Assembly (NCBI GenBank): GCA_905250075.1
Contig: CAJNOP010000012.1
Coordinates: 3,732,536 to 3,796,535 of the forward strand
Origin: Rotaria sp. Silwood1
Lineage: Eukaryota; Rotifera; Eurotatoria; Philodinida; Philodinidae
Direction of reading: 5' to 3'
DNA: 64,000 nucleotides
The notes beneath the pieces are model-generated. The model had not been told where the DNA came from. It ran no database searches and saw only the letters and a program-made list of their open reading frames with translations. Both the position numbers and the translations under genes were made by a program. Shown here in pieces: positions 23,507-36,914 of this stretch (the stretch's first letter is position 1; each line of letters begins with the position of its first letter).

Positions 23507-26237
23507 TCATGAAGAAGTCTCAGTTAAAACAGGTTTTAATTTTAAATTAATTTTGACTTGTTTTGTGACTCGTCGAGTAACAGGTAAATAGACCATACAT
23601 GGTACAAATGTATGTGAAAATTTCGGATCTTCACTTTCAAGTAAAAATGGTTGTAAACCAGCATTTGTTTCTGTTAAAGAATTCAAACGTTTCGTTGGTT
23701 TATTATTATTATCAGTTGATGTTTGACTTAAACTTCTTTTACGTTTTAATTTATCATCATTACCATCAGCTTCATCTTCTAACTGTTCCGTATTAACAAG
23801 TGATAAAAATGGATTTGAATTTTCATTGATAGTTGCAGCTCGTTGCATAAATTCAATTAATGTTTGATATGTTGGATCGGATGTATCATTATGTATTGTT
23901 TGCATATGAAATAAATATAAATATTTTGTTGAAAAATCTTTTTTACATAATGAACAATAAGTATCTGAATTATCAATATTTTCATTTGTTTGTTCTTGTA
24001 TATCATTAGTTTTTATACCATGTACTTTTGCTAATATAAACGAAAAAGAAAATAAACAATTTGATCGAAAAAGATTTTTTCTGTTTTTTTTTTTTTTTTT
24101 TTTTTTTATTTGTAAATTTTACCTTTATGAGTTTTAAGAAAATATTTATTACAAACTTGTTTATTACATATTTCACATACAACTCTATCAGCCATTTTAG
24201 CACAAAAATATGAATCATTAACAATTCCATATGATGTTTGAGATGTTTGACCAGTAACAAGTTTTTGAGCAAGTTGACTACTTGTATCAACAAATGGTGA
24301 TAAAAATCCGAGATTATTTGATGATACAATTGGAGAAGATGATGGTAAAATTTTTTTATTTTTTTCATTCGGATGAAATGTATTCATATGCATACGAAAT
24401 AGAGATTTATTACGAAATTCTTGGTCACATATATTACAACGACGAATTGGTCGTTGAGAAGATAATTTTGGTGATGATGGTTTTATATTTATATTTGGTG
24501 ATGATGATTTCATATTTATATTTGGTGATGANNNNNNNNNNATATTTATATTTGGTGATGATGATTTCATATTTATATTTGGTGATGATGGAATAGGAAA
24601 TAGACTTTTAATATCTGATGGTCCAGGATAAAATGGATTTAATAAAAGTGTATTGGATGGATTTGATGGAGCTAAAAAATAAATTTCGAATAAATTTTAT
24701 GGATAAAAATTTCACATTTTACTTTGAATAGATGGTGATGGTCGATTTGAAATAGTCTTGGTCGGACTTTCAGTAGTACTTTTTTGTAAAGATTTTATAT
24801 AATCAGTATAAACACCATGACATTCACCTTTATGTTTCTGTAAAATAGTAATATTTTTTTTTTATTTAGTATTAAATATAGTTCGTTTGGAAAAGATTGT
24901 AAGACGAAGTAATATTTCATACATTATAAAAAGTATTTTGACCTCTTTTTTTTCCTGCAGGCTAGATCATTACTGGACGCCCTTACTAACGAATTGTTTA
25001 TTTTCTCTTTTCAATAAACATTGGTATGTGAATTGAAATTCATTCGTATGTTCGTTTGTGCTTCTGAATAAATAAGCTTATTAAAAGTCAGATAAGCTCT
25101 TCTTTTCTTTTCAATATGTCTACATACGCTCAACTATTAATACAACTACGCTTTTCTTTTTCTTCTTCGTCTTTCTTTTCAATATTTATATTAGAACATC
25201 GAAGAAATACCAATTCGCCTTAGATAAAGAATATAAAATATCTGAACAAAATTAAACATCACATTTCTAAACAAGCTAATCTCTACAAATATAGTAACAC
25301 ACTCAATATATTAGTGTATATGTTTAATAATATTTTTTAATATATATAGCAATAAAAGTAAATAAATATGCTTTTAATTAACACTTACACGAAGATAATA
25401 TTTATTGCAAAAATATTTTTGACAAATCTGAAAAATAAAAAGAAAACAAACATAAATAGAATTTTTCGTAAATTTTTTATTTCTGTTTAGCAAACCTCGC
25501 AATAATCTTCATTTTTTTTTTCAATTGTTTTATTATTATTATTATTATTGTTATTATTATTGCTATTAATTGGTGATGCTTGTTGACTACTAATTAAAGG
25601 TATTGGTTGTTCATTTGATAAACATGATGATGATGGAGACAAAGAAACATTAACATTATCATTATTTTCTGTTAATGATAATGGTGATACCATATTAAAT
25701 CCTGCATGTTTTTTAACATAATGTGTTTTAAGAAAGTATTTATTACAGAATGAACGTTCACATAAATTACAATAGGCTTCTTGTTGTTGTCGAAGATTGT
25801 TGTTGTTGTTATTATTATTATTTGAAATATATTCTTCCGGTGAGGCTTGATTACCATTAATTAAATCTATTTAATTAAGCATGTTAATATTTCCTTTCGA
25901 ATAAAAAAACACAAAACAAAAAAAAGTTTATTTTTACTTGTTGATTCATCGATAATTAACTCTTGTTGTTGAATTCCATCATCATCACTTGTAACACTTG
26001 AATAATAATAATAATAATAAATTCTTTTGTTGTTGTTGTTTTTTTATATTAATTGACTTACCGATTTGGCTTAATTTGTTTTCGTCGATTAGCTGATTTA
26101 AATAACTCATTATTCGTTATTTTATTATTAGATGAAGACAAATCATTGATTTCATCGTCTTTCATCGTTGAATTATTGTCGCCAATCATTATTGATTCTT
26201 CTTCTTTCAATCTGTACTCGTCTTCAATGATGATCAT
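23507..26237 (-). CDS. C2H2 zinc-finger protein with five fingers
   Basis: Probable nucleic-acid-binding nuclear protein. Seven exons on the minus strand: 26237-26062, 25996-25938, 25866-25496, 25427-25389, 24837-24723, 24671-24123 (containing a gap) and 24030-23507. The total is 1833 nt, about 610 residues if the gap is truly 10 nt. Five C2H2 fingers are spaced apart instead of forming an array, at approximately residues 110, 201, 332, 418 and 461. Several share the core CNKYFLKTH, for example CNLCERSFCNKYFLKTH and CEICNKQVCNKYFLKTH. The second finger is split over three exons, one only 39 nt. Linkers are Asn/Ser/Gln-rich, including poly-Asn encoded by AAT repeats near 25520-25560. Between fingers 2 and 3 lies a 9-residue tandem repeat (SSPNINMKS type). 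A basic KRKRS near the C-terminus could be a nuclear signal. I cannot name the orthologue. The start ATG at 26237 is chosen as the first reasonable one; others further upstream follow a hydrophobic AT-rich stretch. Confidence 0.82.
24485..24591. repeat. 27-bp coding minisatellite with assembly gap
   Basis: Tandem 27-bp units (ATATTTGGTGATGATGATTT core) encode repeated SSPNINMKS-type nonapeptides in the zinc-finger protein. The array is interrupted by ten Ns at 24532-24541, so the copy number is unknown and probably collapsed. Confidence 0.85.
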
Positions 26238-29200
26238 CAAGCAAAAACAAAAAAAAACGATGAGATAAAGAACAGAGAAAAAAAACATATATATGTACAA
26301 TAGAACAAGAGAGGGAAGATTTATTAGTTTTGTTCTATACAAGGATCAGAAAAAGCAAACTCTCTCTCTCTCTCTCTCTGTCTCTTTTGCAATCGTTTCT
26401 CATCTATTTATTGGTACCACTAGAAGCAAAACGCCAAGACGCCCATCTTTTTTTTTCTTTTTCTTTCGAAATCAAACAACCCCGTTGGCTCATCATCATT
26501 ATCGTCTAACAGGCACGCGTTATGCTACTGCCCGATATTTTCATATGTACAAGGAAAGAAAAACACGTATATTGAAAGAACAAACGGAAGTAACATACAG
26601 TCTAATTGAAAAATGAGAAAGAAGATGATCAACATCTGGTTTATTCTTCTTCGTCGTCTTCTTTTTTTCTTTTTTTTTTTGAAAAAGATCAAAAGGTCAA
26701 ATTCTCCAAATTCTTCAATGATATTTTACCGACAAAAAAGAAGTCGTTAGTAAAGAATAAATTAGGTTAAGATAAAGAAAATCATTTTATATAAAAGATC
26801 TTATCTATCTCGAGGAAATATCTTCAACATATGTAATAAATCAGATAATTTAAGTAGAAACAAATTTCTTTTTTTTTTCTTTGCTTCTTAGCCAAAAAAC
26901 AAATAAATCTCGGTTTTTTTTTCCTCTTGAGATAATAATATTCCTTTCTTTTCCTATAATCATATCCATTGACATATCATTTCTTCAAATATCTCCCCAT
27001 ACGACTTGTATCATACACTGTGTGTGATGCAACAATGAATAAGATAGAAGAATAACGTATAGATATACACATTGCAGATGAAAATATTCTTTTTCTTTCT
27101 ATATGGATAAGACTAACATATAGCATGTCTCATTCGATGATACAAATAATAAATCTTGGAAAACAAGCAGCCACTCCAACAAAATGAAAACATAACATAC
27201 AGAAGAAAAAAGCTTACTCAGATGTTTATTTAAAGTAATCAGCCGAAATGATGATAGACAACGTTCGTTGATTCTTCTGTTTTGCTGATAAATAATCGAC
27301 TTTTAACGGTTCATGTCTTGCTATTTGAGAATGATTAGAACAATATGGTAGCGGAAAAAGACAACCTTTTCTTTTTTAAATTAACTACTACTTCACATAA
27401 ATATATGTATATATATATTTATGTGTGAATAAATTATATACTCATTTAAGAAAAAAAAAAAAGAAAGAATACAAATAATTCGTTTCAATAAACGAATAAT
27501 TTTTCAATTATTATATAGATAAATTTCTCGATAAATGTTTCTTTTTAAGCAATAAACATAAACAGAAGACTATTTTTTTTGTGTCTGATGCGAGTAACAG
27601 AACGAACGTTTCAATTTCCGTTTCTTGTTGTTTGCAATCGACCAATAAACTATTATATATATATATATAAGATCAATTCACAATGTATGTGACGAAATAA
27701 AAGCAATGCCCGTCCCTTTTTTTTTTCTTTTACACAAAAGAGAACTATCATATAAACAATATATTTTCTTTAAAGCTTTGAAAAAATAATTAAAATTCTT
27801 AAATAAAATATATATTGGGAAAAAAGAAACCATAGCAAGAATACTTGAAAACTTAATCCGTTGTCTACATATTTTTTATTTAGGAGTTAGATTAATCATA
27901 ATAAACAAATCTTAATATACATACAACACTTGACTTTGGTTGCGTTTAAATTCATTGTCATATTATCTTTGTTCTCATGGATTGTAAACGTAAAGCAGTG
28001 CAAAAGACTATATATATATATGTGTATATATTTATATCAATGTTCTGATTTTGAATATAAAAAATGAATAGCAAGAAAAAAAAGACGATTATCGTCTACA
28101 AAATCGATAAATTTATTCTCTCTTTTTGTGCATAGAATAGTAAAAGAGCATGATTCAATTTCGATTCTTTCTTCTTTTTTTTTCTCATTTCAAAATAAAC
28201 ACCATTTGGTTTCTCTTTTTTTTTTTTACATAAATACGTACCTGTATATGTCAACGAACGATATCGCATCTCCTGTTAGTTATTATTAATTTTTTTCTTT
28301 TCTCCTTTTTTTTTTTGTACACATCACGTTCTGAGAACAAAAAAAATCAAATAGTTTAATGCATACTTCATCTAAATTTATAATTGGTAATGCTTATTCA
28401 TTCTTATATATATATATAGATTTCAATTAAGATATGGATTATACTATTACAGTTAAAAACAATGTTCGAAATCTCAAGTAAAATCGTTATATGTTTATTT
28501 GAATAACGAATGAAAAATCTTGCCGATAACAGGTGCCATTTTGTTAGTGACACAAATAGCGACGATTATACTAGAGAATGAATTTGACATTTTCGAAGTG
28601 AGAAAGAGAACGGCCTTTAATGGTTGATTTTTATTTTTTTTCAAAATAAAAGAAAGAGACATCAATGATTACTCTGATATATATATACTGAAATGTATTT
28701 TGCAACAGTATAAGTATTTAATTGTATATAAATATGATTGATGCTAAAAAAGGAAATAAAAACTATATCGAATCTCAAGGTTTAATTCTATATATTATTT
28801 AATATTTTGAAAGGTAACAAGGACGAAAATAAGATCAAGATTTTTTGTAACATATTGGATCCATAAGCGCAATGCATTCGCTTAAGATGTTAGCATGATA
28901 GTATTTGATTTCAAGAAATGAAATTATTTCGTCCTGTCTACTTAACATATCTTGGATATATGTTGACTTTCTTTCTATTCATATATATAATATAATAATA
29001 AATGATAAAATGATTCAAGTTGAAATGAAGTAGGAGTATAGATTATTGACAAACAATTTATGCAGCAGTATGTCTAAAGTCTTTTTTTTGTGAATAGAAC
29101 AAAATTTTTCAATCCTTATTTACTCGTTTTTCGATGTATGCTGAAGAAAAAAAAGAGACTGTAACATTTGCACTTGTGATAACAATAACAATTATTATTT

Positions 29201-29508
29201 TCAGCAAAGTATACTTTAAACAGTTGAAATAAAAATATACAGACATCATCAATATTTAGATGACGAATAAACGTATATTATTCTGAGTAATCAAGATTCA
29301 AAAATGATCGAATTTTGAATATTGTAACAATTTTTGGATAACATATGATGTCTTGTTTCATTATCAATATGACTTCTTTTTTCAAATTTTATCTTCACAA
29401 TATTATCTATACATGCATGCGTCATGATCGTTATCTTTCCTTATTTTAAGGTAGCTGATACTCTGTCATGAGATTGTATTCTTTTCAAACAAAAACATCT
29501 CACATATC
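26238..29508. other. Intergenic between zinc-finger gene and tetraspanins
   Basis: Divergent interval of about 3.3 kb between the zinc-finger gene and the first tetraspanin. It holds many T and A homopolymers and several TA runs (near 27405, 27650, 28010, 28400) but no coding exon that I can support. Confidence 0.4.
26360..26379. repeat. (CT)n microsatellite
   Basis: About ten CT units upstream of the zinc-finger start; on that gene's strand it is a GA repeat and could be a promoter GAGA-type element (inference). Confidence 0.8.
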
Positions 29509-30306
29509 ATGATTCGTCTTTCTTGTGGCATCAAAATTACACGTATAATTTTGCTTGTTTTGAATATTCTTTTTATTCTACTTGGTTTTGCATTATTGGG
29601 ATTTGGAGTTTATCTTAAAGTAAGCAAAAAATTTGATGTAGCATTATCAGATCATATTAATGCACAAATTATTGGTGGAGAAGCTATTGCAGTTGTTGGA
29701 GTAATCTTAATTGTTGCTGGTATTTTTACAATATTTTTATCTTTATTTGGTTGTTTAGGTATGAGAGAAAACTAATGATATTTTTCAAAGAAAATTATTT
29801 TCATCTGTTTTTTTTTTAAAGGTGCTCTATTCAAAAATCGGCTATTTCTCTATTTATATGGAGTAATTCTTAGTATTTTAATGATTTTGGAATTGGCTGC
29901 ATTTATTACAACGATGAGTTCTCGTGTTCGTGTACGTGATAGTTATGAAACTGGTCTTTGGACAGTATTTAGGAATGCATATGACAGTAATCGATCAGAT
30001 CTCATTAAACAAGTAGAAGATTTAGAAATAGAATTCCAATGTTGTGGTGTCACAGATTACAACGATTATGCAACAGTAAATTTCACAGTTCCGGCATCAT
30101 GTCATAAAGATCAGTCATTATCTAAACCTATAAATAAAAAAGGTTGTGCTGATGCCATTATTGATTGGATATGGGATGAATTGCCAGTAATCGGTGGTAT
30201 CATAGGTGCTATAATATTTATTGAAATTTTTGGAGTTATCTCTTCAATTTCATTGGCTGTTGCTATTTCACATTATTCATATGGGGAACTGTATGGAAAA
30301 TTATAA
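29509..30306 (+). CDS. Tetraspanin, copy A
   Basis: Four-pass membrane organiser protein. Two exons, 29509-29758 and 29822-30306, 735 nt giving 244 residues. The short cytoplasmic N-terminus (MIRLSCGIKITR) leads into TM1; TM2 and TM3 flank the family motif LFGCLGALFKNR, and the large extracellular loop has FQCCGVTDYNDY, then PASC and KKGC, the standard four-cysteine CCG pattern. TM4 is PVIGGIIGAIIFIEIFGVIS. The intron falls after the first base of a Gly codon, in GCLG. A close paralogue with the same intron position lies 3.1 kb downstream, so this is a tandem duplication. The specific tetraspanin type is not assigned. Confidence 0.93.
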
Positions 30307-32632
30307 TTTGACCATTATACAAAAGTGTTTTTTGCTTCAGTTGATATTTATAAATATATATTTAATTGTTTTGTATATTTATAATAAAAATTGATGCTGA
30401 TAGTGGTCTATTTGATTAATAATAAAATTTATTTATCATTGTGTGATAACTTGTAGGTAATACAAAAATGAATTTTCATATTGAGAATACGTACGTGTTA
30501 CTCATTTTTATAGATTTGTATCTTGAAAGTTAATGATACATGTAGCTCAAGCTAATCTTCAAAACATATAGTTGTATTCTAGTTTTTAACAGAAAGATGA
30601 AGAGAAAAGAAAAAAAAAAGTAATTATTGTTTAAGACTTTTCTATATAGGAGATATTGAAAAATTTCAATCGATTTCTAATTTTCGCTTATCTTAGTCAC
30701 TTGTCTTGATTTATTGCATGATTAAGAATCAAATATAATCAATGAAATATAACGTTAATAAGAATAAACTTGTACGTGATTAGTTTTTGTTCTTTGATGT
30801 TTATTTTACAAAGTTTAATAGATACACACTCTAAGATAAACTGATAGTCATATTATTTTTTTCTAGTCGGTTTCAAGAATTTGTATTGAAATTCAAAGAC
30901 ATTGTATGATAGATTATATAAGTTACGTTCGAGCATTACTGGTGATAAGGTATAGATTTATTTTAAATAGATTGGTTGCAAGACATTGTATAATCGTCAG
31001 AGACTGCCGTTCATGCACACAGATTTGAATCAAAAGTTTGTGTAGCTCATTCTTTAAATCGAATGGTCTGATTCTTATCCATAATGTAGATATAGACAAG
31101 GTCGTAGGTGACAAGCTTTGAATTGAAAATCCTCGGATGTCTATTGCTCATAAAATATGGAAATTAAAAGAGTTATCTAATCAAGAAAAAAATTTTACAA
31201 CCGCTTGTCCATATTTTCCTATCTTGTACTCATTCAAGTTTTTATAATTCTTTAAAAAAGTAAGCATCCGCATAATGTCACAGTCGTTATATATATGCCC
31301 AAATCCTTGCACTATGCATTTTGTGTCTTAATGTTTGTATCAATAATAACTTAGCTGATTAAACAAATAACAATAGGATTAACTTATGCGGTTTCCAACA
31401 GAGTTATAAATATTTTAGAAAAGCTTAAAGATGTTTAGACAAATTGTTAGAAGAAATCAAATACTTTATCAATAATTATGGCAATTATCATAAACATTTT
31501 TTCAATATTATCAAAACTTTCCGTCAAACTTAAGTAAGTCTTAAACAAAAGAATTAGAATATCTATTAGTGAAACGTGAATACATCAAACTTCAGTCTCG
31601 TTTTGTCGATTAAACAAGATCAATTAGAGAAATTTCCCAGTTGGACGGCATGATCTTTTCTTCCATTTTATCAACAATCTTGTTCCTTTGACAGATCATA
31701 TTTTAATAAATAAGCCTTTGATCGAAAGAGTTAAGCGTCAATAATAGAGAATACTAACAAACACTACTTGCTTACTAAAATTTAACTTAGAGATACAACA
31801 ATTAGCAATACTATTGTTTATTTTTAAATTATAATAACATTAGACAAGAAGAGATGTGAACATGAGTGCTGATCTTCTCTTAATTCATCTTTACATTCAC
31901 ACACACTAATAGTCTTATTCGTTTGGATCTTCGTCTGTAAAACACTAATGATGATGTGGTGAATCGATTGTTCATATCATTAATTAGATGCATATACAAC
32001 ATATTCGGTTATTGACTTCAAAAGTAAACTGAATTGAAAAATAAATTTGTTCATCATCGTTATATTTCAGTTTATTGTATTACATTACGTTCTTATTTGG
32101 ATAATAGAAATCCAATTAGGGTCATATTTTGTTTACAAACAAAGTGCATAGAAATGATGAATATAATATTATTATAGGAAGTTTATCAATCATCCTTAGA
32201 GAGACATGCAGATTACTAATGCATCGATTACAGATATATTTAATCTGATGCATCATATTTTCAAACCAAGTGACCTTGCGCCTTGATTTAGTTTTGAATA
32301 AATAATCTTTGCATGTTGCTATGTTTAAATGAATATAATTTCATTTTGACACGTCGATTTTCTTTCTTACACAGTTGAATTTCTATTCCGACTTTACTTT
32401 AAATTTTCTTAAATATACCTTAATATCATAATCAAAGTATCATATGACATGAAAATGTCTTAGTTGTGTAATTACATCTGCAAAAATTATCAAAATGATT
32501 ACTCATTTTGCATTTTTTTTTATCTTGCTTATATCATCACAGTCAACAATACTGTTATCTCTTGGTATATGAAGACTCATAAGTCTCGCATTTTTTGATT
32601 CTTTCTTTTACAAAAACAATAAATTATCAACC
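30307..32632. other. Spacer between tandem tetraspanins
   Basis: About 2.3 kb, AT-rich, with no gene recognised. The spacer does not visibly contain a third tetraspanin relic. Confidence 0.4.
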
Positions 32633-33427
32633 ATGGTCCAACTTTCATGTGGGGTTCAATGTACACGTGCAGCATTATTTGCATTAAATATCATATTTCT
32701 TCTTGTTGGTTTTTCTGTAATGGGTTTAGGTATCTATGTTAAAGTCAATGGAAATTTTATTGCTATCTCTGAAATTTATGGTGTATCAGAAGCACTTGGA
32801 CGAGAAGCGATGCAATGGATTGGAGTAGGCATGATCACTGTTGGTATATTGACTGCATGTTTAGCTGCATTTGGTTGTTTAGGTATGTTAAATAAAAAAA
32901 TTGGTGACTATAAATATCTATCCTATATTTATTTAGGTGCTGTTTTAAAAAATCGAGGTTTGCTGTATGCATATTCAGTTATTTTGTTACTTATTATATT
33001 CTTTGAATTTGCTGCTGTAATTGTAACATTAGTATTTCGTAATGATTTATGGAAAACATATGATTCTGGTTTTATGGAAGTATTTCATCATGCTTATAGT
33101 CAAAATCAAACAGAAACTATTAAAATTATTGAAAATTTAGAACGCAAGTTTAAATGTTGTGGTGTTGATGGTGCTTCCGATTATGCAAGATATGGCTATA
33201 AAATTCCTTCATCATGTTATATGGATGAATCAACCAAACGAATTCTCTATAGTCAAGGTTGTGCTGAAGCTGTTGCTATTTGGGTATGGAATAAATTACC
33301 AATTATAGCTGGAGTGTTAGGAGCCATTTTATTTATTGAATTATTTGGTGTCATTTCATCAATTGTACTTGGTGTAGCCATATCTCATTCATCCGATCCC
33401 ACATACTATGTTAAATTTGACAACTAA
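32633..33427 (+). CDS. Tetraspanin, copy B
   Basis: Paralogue of the upstream tetraspanin. The whole span reads as one 264-codon frame. However, 32883-32936 is a 54-bp sequence with a GTATGT donor and a TTTATTTAG acceptor at exactly the position of the intron in copy A. It has no stop codon and is a multiple of three. Spliced exons 32633-32882 and 32937-33427 give 246 residues with the intact family motif FGCLGAVLKNR. The unspliced version would insert 18 residues into the TM2-TM3 turn. The large loop shows FKCCGVDGASDY, PSSC and SQGC. The first exon has the same length (250 nt) as in copy A. Retention as a genuine alternative isoform is possible. Confidence 0.92.
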   Translation: MVQLSCGVQCTRAALFALNIIFLLVGFSVMGLGIYVKVNGNFIAISEIYGVSEALGREAMQWIGVGMITVGILTACLAAFGCLGMLNKKIGDYKYLSYIYLGAVLKNRGLLYAYSVILLLIIFFEFAAVIVTLVFRNDLWKTYDSGFMEVFHHAYSQNQTETIKIIENLERKFKCCGVDGASDYARYGYKIPSSCYMDESTKRILYSQGCAEAVAIWVWNKLPIIAGVLGAILFIELFGVISSIVLGVAISHSSDPTYYVKFDN

Positions 33428-33493
33428 ATTTTTATCTTTTTTTTTTTTTTATTGAATAAATAACGATAAAAAAAACGAATTTATTTGTTGATA

Positions 33494-34533
33494 CTAAGAA
33501 ATATGAAGTAGATGTTGACATAAATGAAATAACTGCGAACTAAAATCAGTAATACCTTCATAACCAGGAAAATAATTAACATCAATAACAGCATAATCAC
33601 CCGTATTTCTGTCTATAATAATATCAATACCAACGAGATTTAATTCAAATAAATTTTGTACCGTTTGAGCAATTTTATTAACTAATTTATGGTCAAAAGT
33701 GACTATTACTGATTGGTCACTCGATAAAAGTATATGATCAGCTTGAGAACTTGAAACTTCACTAGAATGAAATGATATTGTGTCCCGAGATGAATATGTA
33801 TCAAGATTACGTATAGAATTTCTTTGTACTATTTGATAATTACCTTGACCAACTAGATGAGACATTTTAAAAAAAATCAACAAAGTCAGATATTTTTTTG
33901 TTTATTTATTTTTCAAGAAAACTTACTAGCAAATACTTTAAACAGAATACCATCATGATCAATAAATTTTTGTAAAACACAAGGTTTTTCAATATCATTT
34001 AAATGTTGATTATCAAAAATAATTTTCATATCATGTGATTTATCACCATGAGCTTGAATAGGTTTACACATAATTGGAAATGATATTTGATTATTAATTA
34101 ACATTTTTTCAATCATTAATTTATTATCATCATTTGTAACACATATAAATGGTGGGACGACATAAAGTTTTTTATTGGCATTTAATAATGAATATTGTTC
34201 ATAACGATTTAATAATCTCGATATTGATTCAAACTCATCAAGAATTATTGTTGAGGATTTTGGTAATAAATGAATTTTTTCCATAAGTGTACGTGATGAT
34301 GCATCATCTTCTAATTTATGAATAATTAATTGAGGAATACGAATATTTGGTAATTCGAAATAATCACATGTTAGTTCAATTGTATCAATATGAAAATGTT
34401 TACATCGAAGTAAAAATTGATCAAAACGAAGTTTAGAAAATTTCTTTCGTGAAATATAGTAGCCGATTAATGGATGCTGTCGTTGTGAATGTAATAATGA
34501 TGGAGACATGGTACTGCTTTTGCTGCCTTCCAT
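33494..34533 (-). CDS. ITPK1: Inositol-tetrakisphosphate 1-kinase (ITPK1)
   Basis: ATP-grasp kinase that phosphorylates inositol tris/tetrakisphosphates in higher inositol phosphate synthesis, acting in the cytoplasm. Two exons on the minus strand, 34533-33927 and 33852-33494, 966 nt giving 321 residues (animal ITPK1 is usually longer, about 400, owing to a C-terminal tail). Visible family blocks: the N-terminal IGYYISRKKFSKLRFDQF and DVIIHKL-like PQLIIHKL; the central FPIMCKPIQAHGDKSHDMKI and PCVLQKFIDHDGILFKVF; and the C-terminal LVGIDIIIDRNTGDYAVID followed by VNYFPGYEG, which carries the Mg-binding Asp/Asn. Start MEGSKSSTM at 34533 is chosen because the longer upstream frame is hydrophobic and GC-atypical 5' leader. 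It is convergent with tetraspanin B, with stops only about 65 bp apart. Confidence 0.95.
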
Positions 34534-36914
34534 GCCGAACGAAGAAAAAAAAATAAGAGGAATACACACAAGAAAAAGAGAAAAAAACGCATGCGTTGCG
34601 TACGCTATAGGAAAAATCTCTTTATTACGAACATCGTCGCCGTTCGAGACCACGAGGAAAGAAGAGAAGGAAGAAAAATGTATAGCTATCTAGGCAAAAG
34701 AATAAATGAAATATTTCATATAAAAAAAAATACCGTGAGAACCAATGTCATGATATGATCAATGACACACTGTCTATCAAGTTAAAAATGCTAGAATAAC
34801 AAAAAAGAAACCCATATATTAGTCACGTAGTCATCGCTTGAGAGTAATAGTTATAACGACATTTTATATCTTCAATTGATAAAAAAAACCATTATTACTC
34901 GCATGAAAATATAATTTTTCTCTTATTTTTTTTTTGGTCACGAGAAACTATTCGATAGACAACGAAGAGAACAACCTATTGATCATTCACTAATTATAAT
35001 CTGATAGTCATTTATATTAGGTCAGATTAATATGGATGAGTATTTTCATTCTATCATATGAAACTCGTTTATTCGCATAGAACATTTTCCAGATGTCCCA
35101 AAAATATTTTCTTGCTCGTACTTAAATAGTTTTTTTTTTTCTGATTGCATTTATTCATAATAAAAAAAAAAGGAAACTGTCTATCTCCGTAAAATATATT
35201 GCTAAACTCATTCCTTCATTATTCGTTTAGATACAAAAATTTTGCCAAAATCTCGTATGGAATATATATTGCTAAGTAGACAATCATAAACTAAGTTAAT
35301 TGAACAGTACAAACGCAATAGTTAATTTTGTAAATGACATGTTACCAACCATCAAATGTCATTTTCAACTAAATTTGTTAATTATAATTCAGTCTGTTTT
35401 TTTCATTCGTGTAGACTATTTTATACAAATAAATGTATCGATGTGCTATATTTATGAAAAATTATTAATATTGACATTATTTATAACCGGTATTCTAATA
35501 TTAATTACGGCAGAGTTTTCATTATCGATTAAATTGCGACTATATTTTAACTCTTTGCTGCAATAGAAGATTTCTTTCAGTTAATTAATTTCTTGTAAAA
35601 CTGAAAGTTTTATTAGCATATTTTTGTCAAAATATGCCTAGCTATTCAGAGGTTTTACCTGAAAATTTTTAAAGATTATGATTAACATTATTTCTGGCCT
35701 TTTACAAATTCTAAAAATCTCTTTCCAGTCCTCAAAATTGTTTTACTTTTTTGGAAAACTCTTTTAATTGAAAAATGCGATACGACGGAAGATCCTTCCC
35801 TTCACTGAAATCTTTATTAATTGATTTAAAATCTTTTGTCTCTTGTTATATAATTCATATAACATGAGAAACTGATGAATTATAATGAATATTTAAATGG
35901 GTGATTAAGAGCAAAGAATAAGTCAAACAATAGTAAATTCTTCATCGAAACTCATACATTTGATTGAGTTTGAATCATGATTCATGCCATTTTTGACATC
36001 AAAGAATATGTTAACAAATCGAGTTAGTTTTTCTCTAGTAGTGTTTTTTTCCTATAAATTAGAGAGGCAAATGTTTTCTGTTTTATTTTTCATATCTCAT
36101 GTTGACGTATTCTGCCGAAATTCAATGAGATAAAGTAAAAATAAAGAGAAGCTATTTGCGTTCATAGATTTTCAATGATTGAATTTCTATTGCAGAAATG
36201 AAAACTAACAGAATTTTATGTGTTTGTTGTTTTCTTATATTAGAATTTATTTATGACATGACAAAAACAAAATAAAAAAACTAGAATAAACATGAGCGAA
36301 AGCATAGAAGTCAACGTTGTATTTATTTACGAAAAGAAAATTATTTGACAGCATGTCACTTACTATTTGAGTGGCAATTTACAGTTGATATGTATTTTCT
36401 ATTGACTACAATTTTCTATTAAATTACGGGATCTAATTATTGGATAAATATTAGAATAGTTCTTCATATTATCAAAAAGATATTCGAAGTTTACTTCTAA
36501 CAAATAATTGAAGATCACGATCAGTCCAAAAAAAACAACCTTATTAAATATCTCATATGATAGACATATATGTAAATAATAGTAAATCTAAGAACTATAT
36601 ACCATCTATCAACACGTCAATAAATCATATTTATTAAAAGCTTGAAAAAAACAAATTATTTAAATACTACTCAAAGTGCAATAAATATGATTCATCGACT
36701 ATTTCTCATATTCATTAAAACATTCTGGAAGAAATATGTGAAAGGACGGAAGTGACACTTAAAATAAATGCAGATGTGCGATAAAAAAAAAGTGCTATAG
36801 AAACCAACAATCACTCATGATGACAAAAAAATCAAGACGATAATGATCGCAAACTTTTTGAGATCATCATTTATGATTGATTCACATCGAGATCTGTTTC
36901 TTCAAGGCTTACTT
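34534..36914. other. Intergenic, no gene seen
   Basis: ITPK1 5' region followed by AT-rich sequence. A GC-richer patch at about 34585-34660, including GCATGCGTTGCGTACGC, may mark the ITPK1 promoter or 5' UTR. The 88-codon frame at 35300-35566 has no supporting signal. Confidence 0.4.

Noticed and set aside
32633..33427. Reading the second tetraspanin as an uninterrupted 264-residue protein
   Set aside because: The paralogue has an intron at the same site, and splicing restores the conserved GCLGAxLKNR motif.
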